Below are positions 25,653-34,237 of a stretch of DNA of 64,000 bases, one piece after another. The notes beneath the pieces are model-generated. The model saw nothing but the letters and a program-made list of their open reading frames with translations, had not been told where the DNA came from and did no database searches. The position numbers were made by a program, and so were the translations under genes. This DNA is from Comamonas terrae (GTDB lineage: Bacteria; Pseudomonadota; Gammaproteobacteria; Burkholderiales; Burkholderiaceae_C): positions 53,880-117,879 of the forward strand of contig NZ_BCNT01000012.1 in NCBI RefSeq assembly GCF_001544075.1. The letters are read 5' to 3'. The first letter of the stretch is position 1. Each line of letters begins with the position of its first letter.

Positions 25653-27058
25653 AAGAATCGGCGGCGATGGATGCCACACCGGACGGGGCAAGGCATGCAC
25701 ATTTCATGCAGCAGGCCCTGCAGGAGGCGCGCGCCGCTGCGCAGCAGGGCGAGGTGCCGGTCGGCGCCGTCGTGGTGCTGGACGGCGCGGTGATCGGGCG
25801 CGGGCGCAACGGTCCGGTGGCCCGCCACGACCCCACGGCCCATGCCGAGGTGCTGGCGCTGCGCGAGGCCGCGCAGCATCTGGGCAATTACCGGCTGGAG
25901 GACTGCACGCTCTACGTCACGCTGGAGCCTTGCGCCATGTGCAGCGGCGCCGTGCTGCATGCGCGCGTCAGGCGCGTGGTCTACGGCGCGGCCGAGCCCA
26001 GGACCGGCGCGGCCGGGTCGGTGCTCGACCTGTTCGGCTACCCGCAGATCAACCACCAGACCGAGGTGGTGCGTGGCGTGCTGGAAGCCGAATGCGCGGC
26101 GCTGATGGCGGACTTCTTTCGCCGGCGGCGCCTGGAGAACAAGGCGCGCGAGCGGCTGCTGGAGCCCCATCCGCTCAAGGACACGGCCTTGCGCAGCAGT
26201 GCCCAGGCATTCGCGGAACTGCCCGGCTGGCCCTGGCAGCCCCAATGGCGCAGCGACCTGCCTGCATTGGCCGGCCTGCGCATGGCCGTGGTGGACCAGG
26301 GCCCGCAGGATGCCGCGATGACCTGGCTGTGCCTGCATGGCAGCCCGGCCTGGGGATATGCGTTCCGCCACGAGATCGCCGCCTGGACGGCCGCAGGCCA
26401 CCGCGTGGTGGTGCCCGACCTGCCGGGCTTCGGCCGCAGCGACAGGCCCAAGAAGGACAAGGCCCACAGTGCGGCCTGGCATGTCGAGGTGCTGGCCGAG
26501 CTGGTGCAGGCCCTGGATTTGCACGGGCTGGTGCTGGTCGGACACGGCGATGGCGCACGCCTGGGCCTGGCCGTGGCCGCACGCATGCCGCAGCGCTTTC
26601 GCGGCGCCTGGCTGGTGGACGCATGGCCCCTGGCCGGCCAGCCGGAGAAGCGCCGCCAGTGGTACGAGCAGGCCGCGCGCAAGCCTGGCTGGAGCGTGGG
26701 CGAGGCGCTGCTGGCCTGGGAGGGGCGGGCCGGCAATGCCGCGGAGCGGCAGGCCTGGGATGCCCCGTTCGCCGAACCCGGCCATCGCGCCGCGCTCAGG
26801 GCCTGGCCACGCGTGCAGGCCGAATTGCCGGCCGTGCCCGCGCCGCTGCTGGCCCAATGGGCCGGACGGCAGCGGCTGTGGCTGCAGTCCGGTGCCGGCA
26901 GGCTGGTGGCGCAATCGCAGTGGCAGGACGCATGGCTGCAGGCCGTACCCGAGCTTGCCCGCCATGCGGGGGTATGGCTGCTAAACCGCAGCGTGGCGGC
27001 GGTTCCTGCGGCTGCGCAAGACATGGCGCGTCGCGCTGTGGAATACTTTGCGGCATAG
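25643..27058 (+). CDS. tadA: tRNA adenosine(34) deaminase TadA fused to an alpha/beta hydrolase-like domain
   Basis: 471 residues, about three times normal TadA. Residues ~17-165 are a complete TadA, which makes inosine-34 in tRNA-Arg: HAE (67-69) with the catalytic Glu, PCAMC (96-100) zinc ligands. After a ~60-residue linker, residues ~225-470 form an alpha/beta hydrolase fold most like haloalkane dehalogenases (LHGSPAWGYAFRHEI at 231-245, VVVPDLPGFGRSDRPKK at 255-271). Its nucleophile elbow reads VGHGDGAR with Gly302 where Ser or Asp is expected, so this half may be non-catalytic. ATG 25643 lies in a repeat; ATG 25667 is an alternative. Confidence 0.88.
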   Translation: MVLKESAAMDATPDGARHAHFMQQALQEARAAAQQGEVPVGAVVVLDGAVIGRGRNGPVARHDPTAHAEVLALREAAQHLGNYRLEDCTLYVTLEPCAMCSGAVLHARVRRVVYGAAEPRTGAAGSVLDLFGYPQINHQTEVVRGVLEAECAALMADFFRRRRLENKARERLLEPHPLKDTALRSSAQAFAELPGWPWQPQWRSDLPALAGLRMAVVDQGPQDAAMTWLCLHGSPAWGYAFRHEIAAWTAAGHRVVVPDLPGFGRSDRPKKDKAHSAAWHVEVLAELVQALDLHGLVLVGHGDGARLGLAVAARMPQRFRGAWLVDAWPLAGQPEKRRQWYEQAARKPGWSVGEALLAWEGRAGNAAERQAWDAPFAEPGHRAALRAWPRVQAELPAVPAPLLAQWAGRQRLWLQSGAGRLVAQSQWQDAWLQAVPELARHAGVWLLNRSVAAVPAAAQDMARRAVEYFAA

Positions 27059-27150
27059 CCCTGGCCCCGCGCCGTGTTCATGAATGCATGGAGCGGGTGC
27101 AGGGCCTTCATCTTCTTCGGAGTCCACGGATTCCCAACCCACCACGGAGC

Positions 27151-28314
27151 ATGCGGGCCATCCGCCCGCATGGACAGGTTTTGGCAACTACGCGCAAATC
27201 CGCCGGCAAGAAACAGGCGCCGGCCGCAGCCCAGCACGATCACCAGCACTTTGCAGCACACGGCTGCGCCACGCAAGGCTGCACGCATGACGACGGCCAT
27301 GCCGAAGCCCGCGGCCATGTGCATGCGGCCGACGGCAGCTGCTGCGGCCATGACCACAGCCACGGCCCCAAGCACATCTACATCTATTCGCCTTCGGGGG
27401 CCGTGCGCGACAAGGCCGCCTTCCGGCGCGGCGTGCAGCGCCTGCAGGCCCTGGGCCATGACGTGGAGGTGGACCCCGATGCACTGAGCAGCCAGCAGCG
27501 CTTTGCGGGCGACGATGCCACGCGCCTGGCTGCCATCCACCGCGCGGCCGCCAGCGGCGCCGACGTGGCGCTGATCAGCCGCGGCGGCTACGGCCTCACG
27601 CGCATCCTGCCCGGCATCAAGTACAAGGCCGTGGCCAAGGCCATTGCCAAGGGCACGCAGTTCGTGGGCCTGAGCGATTTCACGGCCTTCCAGCTGGCCA
27701 TGCTGGCCCAGACAGGCGCCACCACCTGGGCCGGCCCGGCGCTGAATGCCGATTTCGGCGTGGATGCGAAGGATGGCGGCGAAGTGGACGACATCATGCT
27801 CGACTGCTTCGAGGACCTGCTCAGCGGCCAGGGCGAAGGCGCGGGCTGGCAGATGCCCAGGATCGGCGAGCTGCCCAACGGCAAGCCGCAGCTCAAGGAC
27901 TTCTACGTGCCCGGCGGCGCCACGCTGTGGGGGGGCAACCTGGCCGTGCTGGTCTCGCTGCTGGGCACGCCGTACTTTCCGCAGATCGAGGGCGGCATCC
28001 TGTTCCTGGAGGACGTGGGCGAGCATCCCTACCGCATCGAGCGCATGCTCACCCAGCTGCTGCTTTCGGGCGTGCTGGCCAGGCAGAAAGCCATCGTCTT
28101 CGGCCAGTTCACCGAGTTCAAGCTCGGCAGCCACGACAAGGGCTTCAAGCTGCAGACCGTGATCGACTGGCTGCGCATGCAGGTCAGGTGCCCCGTGCTG
28201 CAGGGCCTGCCCTTCGGCCATGTGCCGACCAAGGTGCTGCTGCCCGTGGGTGCGCAGGTATCGCTGTCGGTGGAGGGGCGCGACGCCTTGATCTACTGGG
28301 GGCATGGGCATTGA
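27151..28314 (+). CDS. LD-carboxypeptidase (S66 family) with His-rich N terminus
   Basis: About 387 residues. The C-terminal 310 are an S66 LD-carboxypeptidase, which trims the terminal D-Ala from recycled murein tetrapeptides: IYIYSPSGAVRDK, the catalytic Ser in ISRGGYGLTRIL, and LFLEDVGEHPYRIERML. Before it lies a low-complexity stretch with many His, Asp and Cys (HDHQHFAAHGC, HDDGHAEARGHVHAADGSCC, GHDHSHG) that looks like a metal-binding tail. No signal peptide, so cytoplasmic. The start is uncertain: ATG 27151, TTG 27181 and ATG 27088 are in frame. No good ribosome site is visible. Confidence 0.82.
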   Translation: MRAIRPHGQVLATTRKSAGKKQAPAAAQHDHQHFAAHGCATQGCTHDDGHAEARGHVHAADGSCCGHDHSHGPKHIYIYSPSGAVRDKAAFRRGVQRLQALGHDVEVDPDALSSQQRFAGDDATRLAAIHRAAASGADVALISRGGYGLTRILPGIKYKAVAKAIAKGTQFVGLSDFTAFQLAMLAQTGATTWAGPALNADFGVDAKDGGEVDDIMLDCFEDLLSGQGEGAGWQMPRIGELPNGKPQLKDFYVPGGATLWGGNLAVLVSLLGTPYFPQIEGGILFLEDVGEHPYRIERMLTQLLLSGVLARQKAIVFGQFTEFKLGSHDKGFKLQTVIDWLRMQVRCPVLQGLPFGHVPTKVLLPVGAQVSLSVEGRDALIYWGHGH

Positions 28315-28398
28315 GCCCCCTGGGGGCGGCTATCCCTGGAGAGGGCGACATCGTTGCGACGAGGCGGCCTTCGCTCGAGGTGCGGGAGGCGGGGCGCC
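28314..28398 (+). repeat. Dispersed repeat B, copy 2
   Basis: Directly after the LD-carboxypeptidase stop: CCCCCTGGGGGCGGCTATCC, then GGGCGACATCGTTGCGACGA and GGCGGCCTTCGCTCGAGG. A diverged copy of the element at 39636, in the same position relative to the upstream gene. Confidence 0.6.
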
Positions 28399-28446
28399 AT
28401 TTACAGCTTTTTGTGCCATCGATGACCGAGACAAGGATTCGCAAGC

Positions 28447-28911
28447 ATGGGTAAGGCCGCATTGCAATGGACCGAGGACATGCTGGCCCTGCTGGGCCGC
28501 GAAAAGGATGCCGTGCTGGCCCAGCGCTGGGGCACGACGGCCAAGACCGTCAATCTCAAGCGCAATGCGCTGGGCATTCCCGCCTTCGGGCATTTCCGTT
28601 GGTCCGCTGAGGCGCTGGCCCTGCTGGGCCAGGCGTCCGATGCCGAAGTGGCCGCGCAGCTGGGCCTGAGCAAGGCCAGCGTGGTGGCCAAGCGCCGCGA
28701 GCTGGGCATTGCCCCGGCTTCGGGCCGCGGTGCCGGATTCGCCTGGACGGCCGAGGCCGTGGCCTTGCTGGGCACGGCATCGGATGCGAAGGTGGCCGAA
28801 CAGCTGGGCCTGAGCCGACTGACGGTCTACAACGCGCGCATGGCCCGCGGCATTGCGGCCGCATCGCGCGGGGCCGGCAAGGTCTCCAGCTCCCGCGCCG
28901 ACACGCCATGA
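28447..28911 (+). CDS. Protein with three tandem HTH-like repeats, function unknown
   Basis: 154 residues built from three copies of a 37-residue unit: W8-I44, W52-I88 and W100-I136. Each reads W-T/S-x-E-x-x-ALLG-x-x-x-D-x-x-(V/L)A-x-x-x-G-x-(S/T)-x-x-x-V-x-x-x-R-x-x-x-GI, which looks like a helix-turn-helix (the A-x-x-x-G-x-S-x-x-x-V part is a typical turn) related to Myb/SANT or sigma-4 types. This suggests DNA binding, inferred only. The stop overlaps the start of the next gene by 4 bases (ATGA), so the two are probably translated together. Confidence 0.8.
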   Translation: MGKAALQWTEDMLALLGREKDAVLAQRWGTTAKTVNLKRNALGIPAFGHFRWSAEALALLGQASDAEVAAQLGLSKASVVAKRRELGIAPASGRGAGFAWTAEAVALLGTASDAKVAEQLGLSRLTVYNARMARGIAAASRGAGKVSSSRADTP

Positions 28912-30695
28912 ATGCCGAGCGGGCCGCATGGGTACGCACCGTGCTGCCTGGCTGGCTGTGGCTGCTGGCGCTGTGGGGCGCCAGCCACTGGTTGACCCGT
29001 TTGCCGCCCTGGGCCTGGCTGCTGGCCGTCGTGGCGCTGGCCCTGTTGCCGGCCTGGGGGCTGTGGCTGGCCTTCATGCTGCGCAAGCAGTTGCTTTACA
29101 TGCAGTTCGCGCCGCAGGGCCGGCTGGGGCGGTGGCTGTCCGGCGGCTGGTGGCCAGCCTGCAAGGCATCGGTGCTGGCCCTGCTGCTGGTCGGTGCGGC
29201 GCTGTGGCAGTCATGGTTTCTGGCGCCCTGGGAATGGGCGCTGCTGGCGGCCGCGCCTGGGCTCCATGCCCTGCTGGGTACCTGGCTGCAGCAGCGGCTG
29301 GCGCCCGAATTTTCACAGCCCGCCTATGCCTGGGCCTGGAGCCAGCGCGCGGCCCGGGTGCTGCTGGTGGCCGTGCCGGGCGCCCTGTGGCTGCTGTGCA
29401 TGGCCGGCGATGCGGACTGGGGCAGGGCCCTGGCGCCGGGCATGGAGCCGGCGGCGCTCGATGCGGCGATCGTGTCCATACGCCAGTCGCCCTCGGGTCT
29501 GGTGCGCTGGGGGCTGGATGCGCTGCTGACCCTGCAGGTGGCGGGCGGAGCCCTGGCCGACCTGCCCCGGGCCCCGGCGCTGCGCCTGCTGCTGCTCGCG
29601 CTGTTCGGGCCCGTGGGCATGCTGCTGTGCCTGGGCTGCGTGCTGCAAGGCGCGGCAGGCTCTCGGGCCGTCCGTCGCCATGCGTGGCAGCAAGCCCGCT
29701 GCGCGAATGAAAGGCGTGGCAAGGCCGCCTTGGCGGGCCTGGTTGCGGTGCTGGCGATCGCCATTGCAATGCAGCTCACTGCCAGCGTGGACGGGCTGCT
29801 GCGCGCGCATGAAAGCCCGCTGGCCCTGCAGCGCCTGCCCGAATGCGAGCGCATCGGCCTGCAGCTGTATCGCCCGGGCACGCTGGAGGCCACGCGCGCC
29901 CAGGCCCTGCAGGCACTGGGCCGCATGCAGGGCGGCCAGGCGCTGTGCACGGGCATGGAAGATATGCGCGGGCAGCTGGATGCCGCCGTGGAGCGCTACC
30001 TGGACTGGTATTTCAGCCTGGGCGCCGAATGGGGGCGCATCCTCAGCCTGCTGGCCGGCGGGACCGATGCCTTCTTGCAGAACAGGCTGGCCCGGACATT
30101 GAGCGATACGCCGGGGCTGGACGCCTGGATGCAGGCCGTGCAGCAGCAGGCTACGCGCAGCGGCCAGGCCCTGGATGCGGGCCGCCAGCACATCGAGGAG
30201 ACGCTGGCGCGCCACCACCTGGCGCTGGATGCAAGCCAGTGCATTGTGCGGGCCGATGTGCCGCAGCTGCCCGCGCTCGGCCTGCTGGGCGATGCGCGGC
30301 AGCGCCTGGCCGCGAGCGCCGTGGCGGGCACGGGAGCCGGCGCCTTTGCCGCCGTGGTGGCCGGCAAGGCCATGGCCAAGGCGTCGATGAAGGCTGCCAG
30401 CAAGGTGCTGGCCAAGGCCGCCGCCAAGCAGGGCCTGGGCAAGGCCGGATCGGCCGCAGCCGGTGCCGCGCTGGGTTCGGTGGTGCCCGGCGTGGGCACG
30501 GCTGCCGGAGCCGTGGCCGGCGCGGTGGCCGGTGTCCTGATCGGCGTGGGCCTGGACTGGGCTGCGCTCTATGCCGAGGAACGGCTGACGCGCGACGCCA
30601 TGCGCGCCGACCTGCAGGCGGCCCTGGGCGCGCAGCTGCAGGCCCTGGGAGATGCGCTGGGCTGCGATGCCGGTCGGGGCGCGGATGGGCGTTAG
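28908..30695 (+). CDS. Large membrane protein of unknown function
   Basis: 595 residues, not recognised. Several hydrophobic helices occupy about residues 12-300 (two near the N terminus, others around 75-130, 145-170, 200-255 and 275-295), followed by a soluble helical part with scattered Cys and a long Ala/Gly/Lys segment (about 470-560) with repeating small residues (GAGAFAAVVAGKAMAKAS, AAAGAALGSVVPGVGTAAG) resembling a glycine zipper that could insert into a membrane. It overlaps the HTH-repeat gene by 4 bases. Transport, sensing or pore formation are all possible; none can be shown. Confidence 0.8.
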   Translation: MNAERAAWVRTVLPGWLWLLALWGASHWLTRLPPWAWLLAVVALALLPAWGLWLAFMLRKQLLYMQFAPQGRLGRWLSGGWWPACKASVLALLLVGAALWQSWFLAPWEWALLAAAPGLHALLGTWLQQRLAPEFSQPAYAWAWSQRAARVLLVAVPGALWLLCMAGDADWGRALAPGMEPAALDAAIVSIRQSPSGLVRWGLDALLTLQVAGGALADLPRAPALRLLLLALFGPVGMLLCLGCVLQGAAGSRAVRRHAWQQARCANERRGKAALAGLVAVLAIAIAMQLTASVDGLLRAHESPLALQRLPECERIGLQLYRPGTLEATRAQALQALGRMQGGQALCTGMEDMRGQLDAAVERYLDWYFSLGAEWGRILSLLAGGTDAFLQNRLARTLSDTPGLDAWMQAVQQQATRSGQALDAGRQHIEETLARHHLALDASQCIVRADVPQLPALGLLGDARQRLAASAVAGTGAGAFAAVVAGKAMAKASMKAASKVLAKAAAKQGLGKAGSAAAGAALGSVVPGVGTAAGAVAGAVAGVLIGVGLDWAALYAEERLTRDAMRADLQAALGAQLQALGDALGCDAGRGADGR

Positions 30696-30780
30696 CCGCA
30701 CTGCTTTCACGGTCCAAGGCGACCGTGTAGGCTTGCGGCTGTGTGCTGGCTAATGTGCTGCTTATCCGGGGAGTTGGAGC

Positions 30781-31029
30781 ATGATGGATTCATCCATTCA
30801 GACCGCGGTCCGCAAGATCGTCTACATCATGGTGGTGGAACAGGGCCTGCGCGCAGGCGAGGGCATGTCGCCGAAACTGCTGGCCATGGACCTGGACCGC
30901 CACGGCATCTCGGGCCAGGACCAGCAGGCGGCGCTGGATCTGGCGCTGCGCGAAGGCTGGCTGCAGAAAGGGCCTCTGGACGAGATCCAGCTGACGGACG
31001 AAGGCTTCGACATGGATTTCTCCCAATAG
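30781..31029 (+). CDS. Small hypothetical protein
   Basis: 82-residue protein with no family I recognise. It is likely soluble: an amphipathic N-terminal helix, then LLAMDLDRHGISGQDQQAALDLALREGWL and a short acidic end. The pattern of a small helical domain followed by DEIQLTDEGFDMDF resembles winged-helix proteins without being decisive. GGAG is 5 bases before the first ATG. Same strand as the preceding membrane protein, 85 bp after it. Confidence 0.7.
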   Translation: MMDSSIQTAVRKIVYIMVVEQGLRAGEGMSPKLLAMDLDRHGISGQDQQAALDLALREGWLQKGPLDEIQLTDEGFDMDFSQ

Positions 31030-31076
31030 CGGGGCCAGGGAGCGCCAGGCAGCGCGGCTGCCGCGCCCATTGCCGG

Positions 31077-31469
31077 CTATTCCAGATAGACGCCTTTTTC
31101 CTTCTTGCGCGCGCGCATGCCGGTGCGCAGGAACAGCTCGGTACCACCCTGCACGGCCAGCGGCTGCCGGGCGCCCGCGGCCAGATGGGCGTCCACGCGC
31201 TCGTCCCATTCGGCCAGCAGCGACTCGATGGCTTCGCGCTCGGCGGCATCCAGCTGCGGATGGCGGTGCAGAAAATCCTGCAGGTATTCCTGCGCGTCAT
31301 GCGCCAGGGCATCGCGCGTGGTGGCCAGCGAGATATAGCTGACGGCATCGTCCTCGCCCTTGTGCCCCGGCGTGCGCGTGCCCAGCAGATAGCAGCCTAT
31401 GTAGTCGCCGCGGGTCCGGCCCACAGGCGGATCCTGGCTGAGTTTCTTGAGCAGACTGAACGGCCACAT
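31077..31469 (-). CDS. Hypothetical protein
   Basis: 130 residues, no recognised domain. It begins MWPFSLLKKLSQDP, has a conserved-looking DYIGCYLLGTRTPGHKGEDDAV and a helical, acidic middle (EREAIESLLAEWDERVDAHL), and ends in a basic RARKKEKGVYLE. No signal peptide or membrane helix is convincing. The codon pattern is normal for the region. Convergent with the 82-residue gene and divergent from the penicillin acylase gene. Confidence 0.65.
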   Translation of the reverse strand: MWPFSLLKKLSQDPPVGRTRGDYIGCYLLGTRTPGHKGEDDAVSYISLATTRDALAHDAQEYLQDFLHRHPQLDAAEREAIESLLAEWDERVDAHLAAGARQPLAVQGGTELFLRTGMRARKKEKGVYLE

Positions 31470-31671
31470 GAATCAATACCTCGTCAATTCCTTGCGGCTG
31501 GCGCGGCACTGCCGGCGCCAGCCCTGTTCCTGATCGTTGCAGCCGCATGGCCGCGCCGGGTGGGCATTGTCGCGCACCGGCCACGGCATGCGAGCCAGCG
31601 GCCGCGGCGCTGTGCTAGAACTGCGCATTCGCCGCAGGCGGGATGGCAGACAACAAGCAAAGGACAGGGCC

Positions 31672-34215
31672 ATGGGAGACGGCAGGAGCAAACAACAGGG
31701 GCGCTGGCTGCGGCGGGGGCTCAACGCATCGGCCGCGGCCGTGGGCCTGGCCCTGCTGGCGGGCAGTGTGGCGGCGGTCTATGGCATCAGTGCGCAGCCC
31801 CAGCTCGACGGGCAGCAGATCCTGATGGGACTGCACGATCAGGCCTGGGTACGGCGCGATGCGGCCGATGTCACGCATGTCCGGGCGGCCAGTCCGCAGG
31901 ATGCCTGGCGCACGCTGGGCTTTGTCCATGCACAGGAGCGCGGCTGGCAGCTGGAGTTCAACCGGCGGCTGATGCAGGGGCGCCTGTCCGAGATCCTGGG
32001 GCCGGCCACGCTGGAGCTGGACAAGCTCATGCGCACGCTCGACATCCACGCTGCGGCACGGCGCCAATACCATGCGCTGCCGGCTTCGGTGCAGGAGGCG
32101 CTGGGCGCATACAGCGAAGGCATCGCCGCTTTCTACGCGGGGCGCAGCCAGGCCGTGGCGCCGGAGTTCGCGCTGCTGGGCACCAGGCCGGGCGGCGGCC
32201 ACGGCTCGGCCTGGGAGCCCGAGGATTGCGTGGGCTGGGCACTGATGATGGCGCTGGACCTGGGTGGCAACTGGGGCAACGAGTTCGCGCGCCTCAATCT
32301 GCTGCAGGTGCTCAGCACCGAGCAGCTGTGGCAGCTGATGCCGGCCTACCCGGGCGAGGCGCCGGCCACCGCCACCGACCTGGCGGCGCTGTACCGGGGC
32401 CTGGGCGTCTACCGCGAGGCCGTGCCTGGGAAAACGGCGCAGGCCTGGCCGGCGCCGCCGGCCGCCGCCGTCCGGACGGCGCTGGCGCAATGGGCTGCCG
32501 CCGCAGTGCAGGACATGGGCACGAACGACGGCAAGGGCAGCAACAACTGGGTGGTTGCCGGCAGCCGCACCAGCAGCGGCAAGCCCTTGCTGGCCAACGA
32601 CCCGCACCTGGGCCTGAGCGCGCCGGCCATCTGGTATTTCGCGCACCTGCAGGCGCCCGGCGGCAAGGCCGCGGACGGCACGGAGCTGGCCGCGCTCGAC
32701 GTGGCCGGCGCCACCTTGCCCGGCATGCCGTTCGTGGTGCTGGGCCGCACCCGGGAAGTGGCCTGGGGCTTTACGAATACCAACCCCGATGTGCAGGACC
32801 TGTACCTGGAGCAGATCGACCCCGGCGACGCCGGCCGCTACCGCACGCCGGGCGGCTGGGAAAGATTCGTGGAGCGCGAGGAGATCTTCAAGGTCAAGGG
32901 CCAGCCGGACGTGAAGCTCACGCTGCGCAGCACGCGCCACGGCCCGGTGATCAGCGATGCGCAGGCCCAGTACGCCCAGGTCATCGATACGCGCAGGTAT
33001 GCGCTGGCCCTGCGCTGGGCGGCGCTGGACACCGACAATCGCACGGTGGAGGCCGGCTTCAAGGCCAACGGCGCACGCACGGTGCAGGAGCTGTTCGAGG
33101 CCTTCTCCATCTACCACTCGCCCATGCAGAGCATCGTGGCGGCCGACGTGCAGGGCCATATCGGCTTCAAGGCCGCGGGCAAGGTGCCGGTGCGCGCCGC
33201 CGACAACGATCTGCGCGGCGTGGCGCCCGCGCCGGGCTGGGATGCGCGCTACGACTGGCAGGGCTGGCTGGCCTACGAGCAGACGCCGCAGGACGACGGC
33301 TCGGCGCGGGGCTTCGTGGCCACGGCCAACCAGCGCGTGACGGCGCCGGGCTATGCGCATTTCCTGACCCAGGACTGGAGCCTGCCGTACCGCCACCAGC
33401 GCATAGAGCAGCTGCTGTCGGCCGGCGACCGGCATGACGCGGACAGCATGGCCGCCATACAGAACGATGTGCAGTCGCTGGCGACGCGGGCTCTGCTGCC
33501 CGGGCTGCTGTCTGCCGTGCGCGACGTACCGAGCCGCCATGCACTGGCGCCGCAGGCGCTGGCCCTGCTGGAAGGCTTTGACGGGCACATGGACAAGAAC
33601 CGCGCCGAGCCGCTGATCTTCGCGGTCTGGGCCGACGAGCTCACGCGCGGCATCGTCATTCCGCGCATCGGCGAACAGCGCTTTGCCATGACCTACGGCA
33701 AGCGCGACTACCGCGCGGGCATCGAAGGCATTCTGGCGCGCAACGATGCCTGGTGGTGCGCGCCCATGAGCTGCGCGCAGCAGGCGGCCGCCGCCCTCAC
33801 CCGCACGCTGGAGCGGTTGCAGGCCCTGTACGGCCCCGACATGGGCCGCTGGCGCTGGGGGCGGGCGCACCCGGCGCTCAGCGCCCACCGGCCGTTCGGC
33901 GGCGCGGCGCTGCTGGCGCCCGTGTTCGATGTCCGCGTGGCATCCAGCGGCGACAGCTACACCGTGAACGTGGGCCAGTACCTGCCTGGCGATGCCAAGG
34001 GCCCGTTCGTGAACCGGCATGCGCCTTCGCTGCGCGCCATCTACGATCTGGCGGACCTGGAGTCCTCGCGCTTCATCTACCAGACCGGGCAGAGCGGGCT
34101 GGCCTTTTCGCCGCGCTATGCCGACATGCGCGACGAATGGGCCGAAGGCCGCTACCGCCCGCTGCGTATGGAGCCCGGCCGCTGGGTGCACAGCCTGAAG
34201 CTGATGCCGCAGTGA
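31672..34215 (+). CDS. Penicillin acylase family (Ntn hydrolase) precursor
   Basis: 847-residue Ntn-hydrolase of the S45 family. These are cleaved after an internal Gly so that a Ser becomes the N-terminal nucleophile of the beta subunit; here the site is GKG-SNNWVVAGS with Ser290. A hydrophobic N-terminal segment (AAAVGLALLAGSVAAVYG, about 20-37) would export it or anchor it to the membrane. NDPHLGLSAPAIWY and the RHGPVISD motif support the family. Substrates include N-acyl-homoserine lactones and beta-lactam side chains; which applies is unknown. AGGACAGGG precedes ATG 31672. Confidence 0.9.
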   Translation: MGDGRSKQQGRWLRRGLNASAAAVGLALLAGSVAAVYGISAQPQLDGQQILMGLHDQAWVRRDAADVTHVRAASPQDAWRTLGFVHAQERGWQLEFNRRLMQGRLSEILGPATLELDKLMRTLDIHAAARRQYHALPASVQEALGAYSEGIAAFYAGRSQAVAPEFALLGTRPGGGHGSAWEPEDCVGWALMMALDLGGNWGNEFARLNLLQVLSTEQLWQLMPAYPGEAPATATDLAALYRGLGVYREAVPGKTAQAWPAPPAAAVRTALAQWAAAAVQDMGTNDGKGSNNWVVAGSRTSSGKPLLANDPHLGLSAPAIWYFAHLQAPGGKAADGTELAALDVAGATLPGMPFVVLGRTREVAWGFTNTNPDVQDLYLEQIDPGDAGRYRTPGGWERFVEREEIFKVKGQPDVKLTLRSTRHGPVISDAQAQYAQVIDTRRYALALRWAALDTDNRTVEAGFKANGARTVQELFEAFSIYHSPMQSIVAADVQGHIGFKAAGKVPVRAADNDLRGVAPAPGWDARYDWQGWLAYEQTPQDDGSARGFVATANQRVTAPGYAHFLTQDWSLPYRHQRIEQLLSAGDRHDADSMAAIQNDVQSLATRALLPGLLSAVRDVPSRHALAPQALALLEGFDGHMDKNRAEPLIFAVWADELTRGIVIPRIGEQRFAMTYGKRDYRAGIEGILARNDAWWCAPMSCAQQAAAALTRTLERLQALYGPDMGRWRWGRAHPALSAHRPFGGAALLAPVFDVRVASSGDSYTVNVGQYLPGDAKGPFVNRHAPSLRAIYDLADLESSRFIYQTGQSGLAFSPRYADMRDEWAEGRYRPLRMEPGRWVHSLKLMPQ

Positions 34216-34237
34216 GGCAGTCTGCCATGCGGGTGCC

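Noticed and set aside
31615..34191. 858-codon open frame opposite the penicillin acylase gene
   Set aside because: Mirror of the real gene's codon structure, with unnatural composition; the plus strand has a clear S45 family protein.
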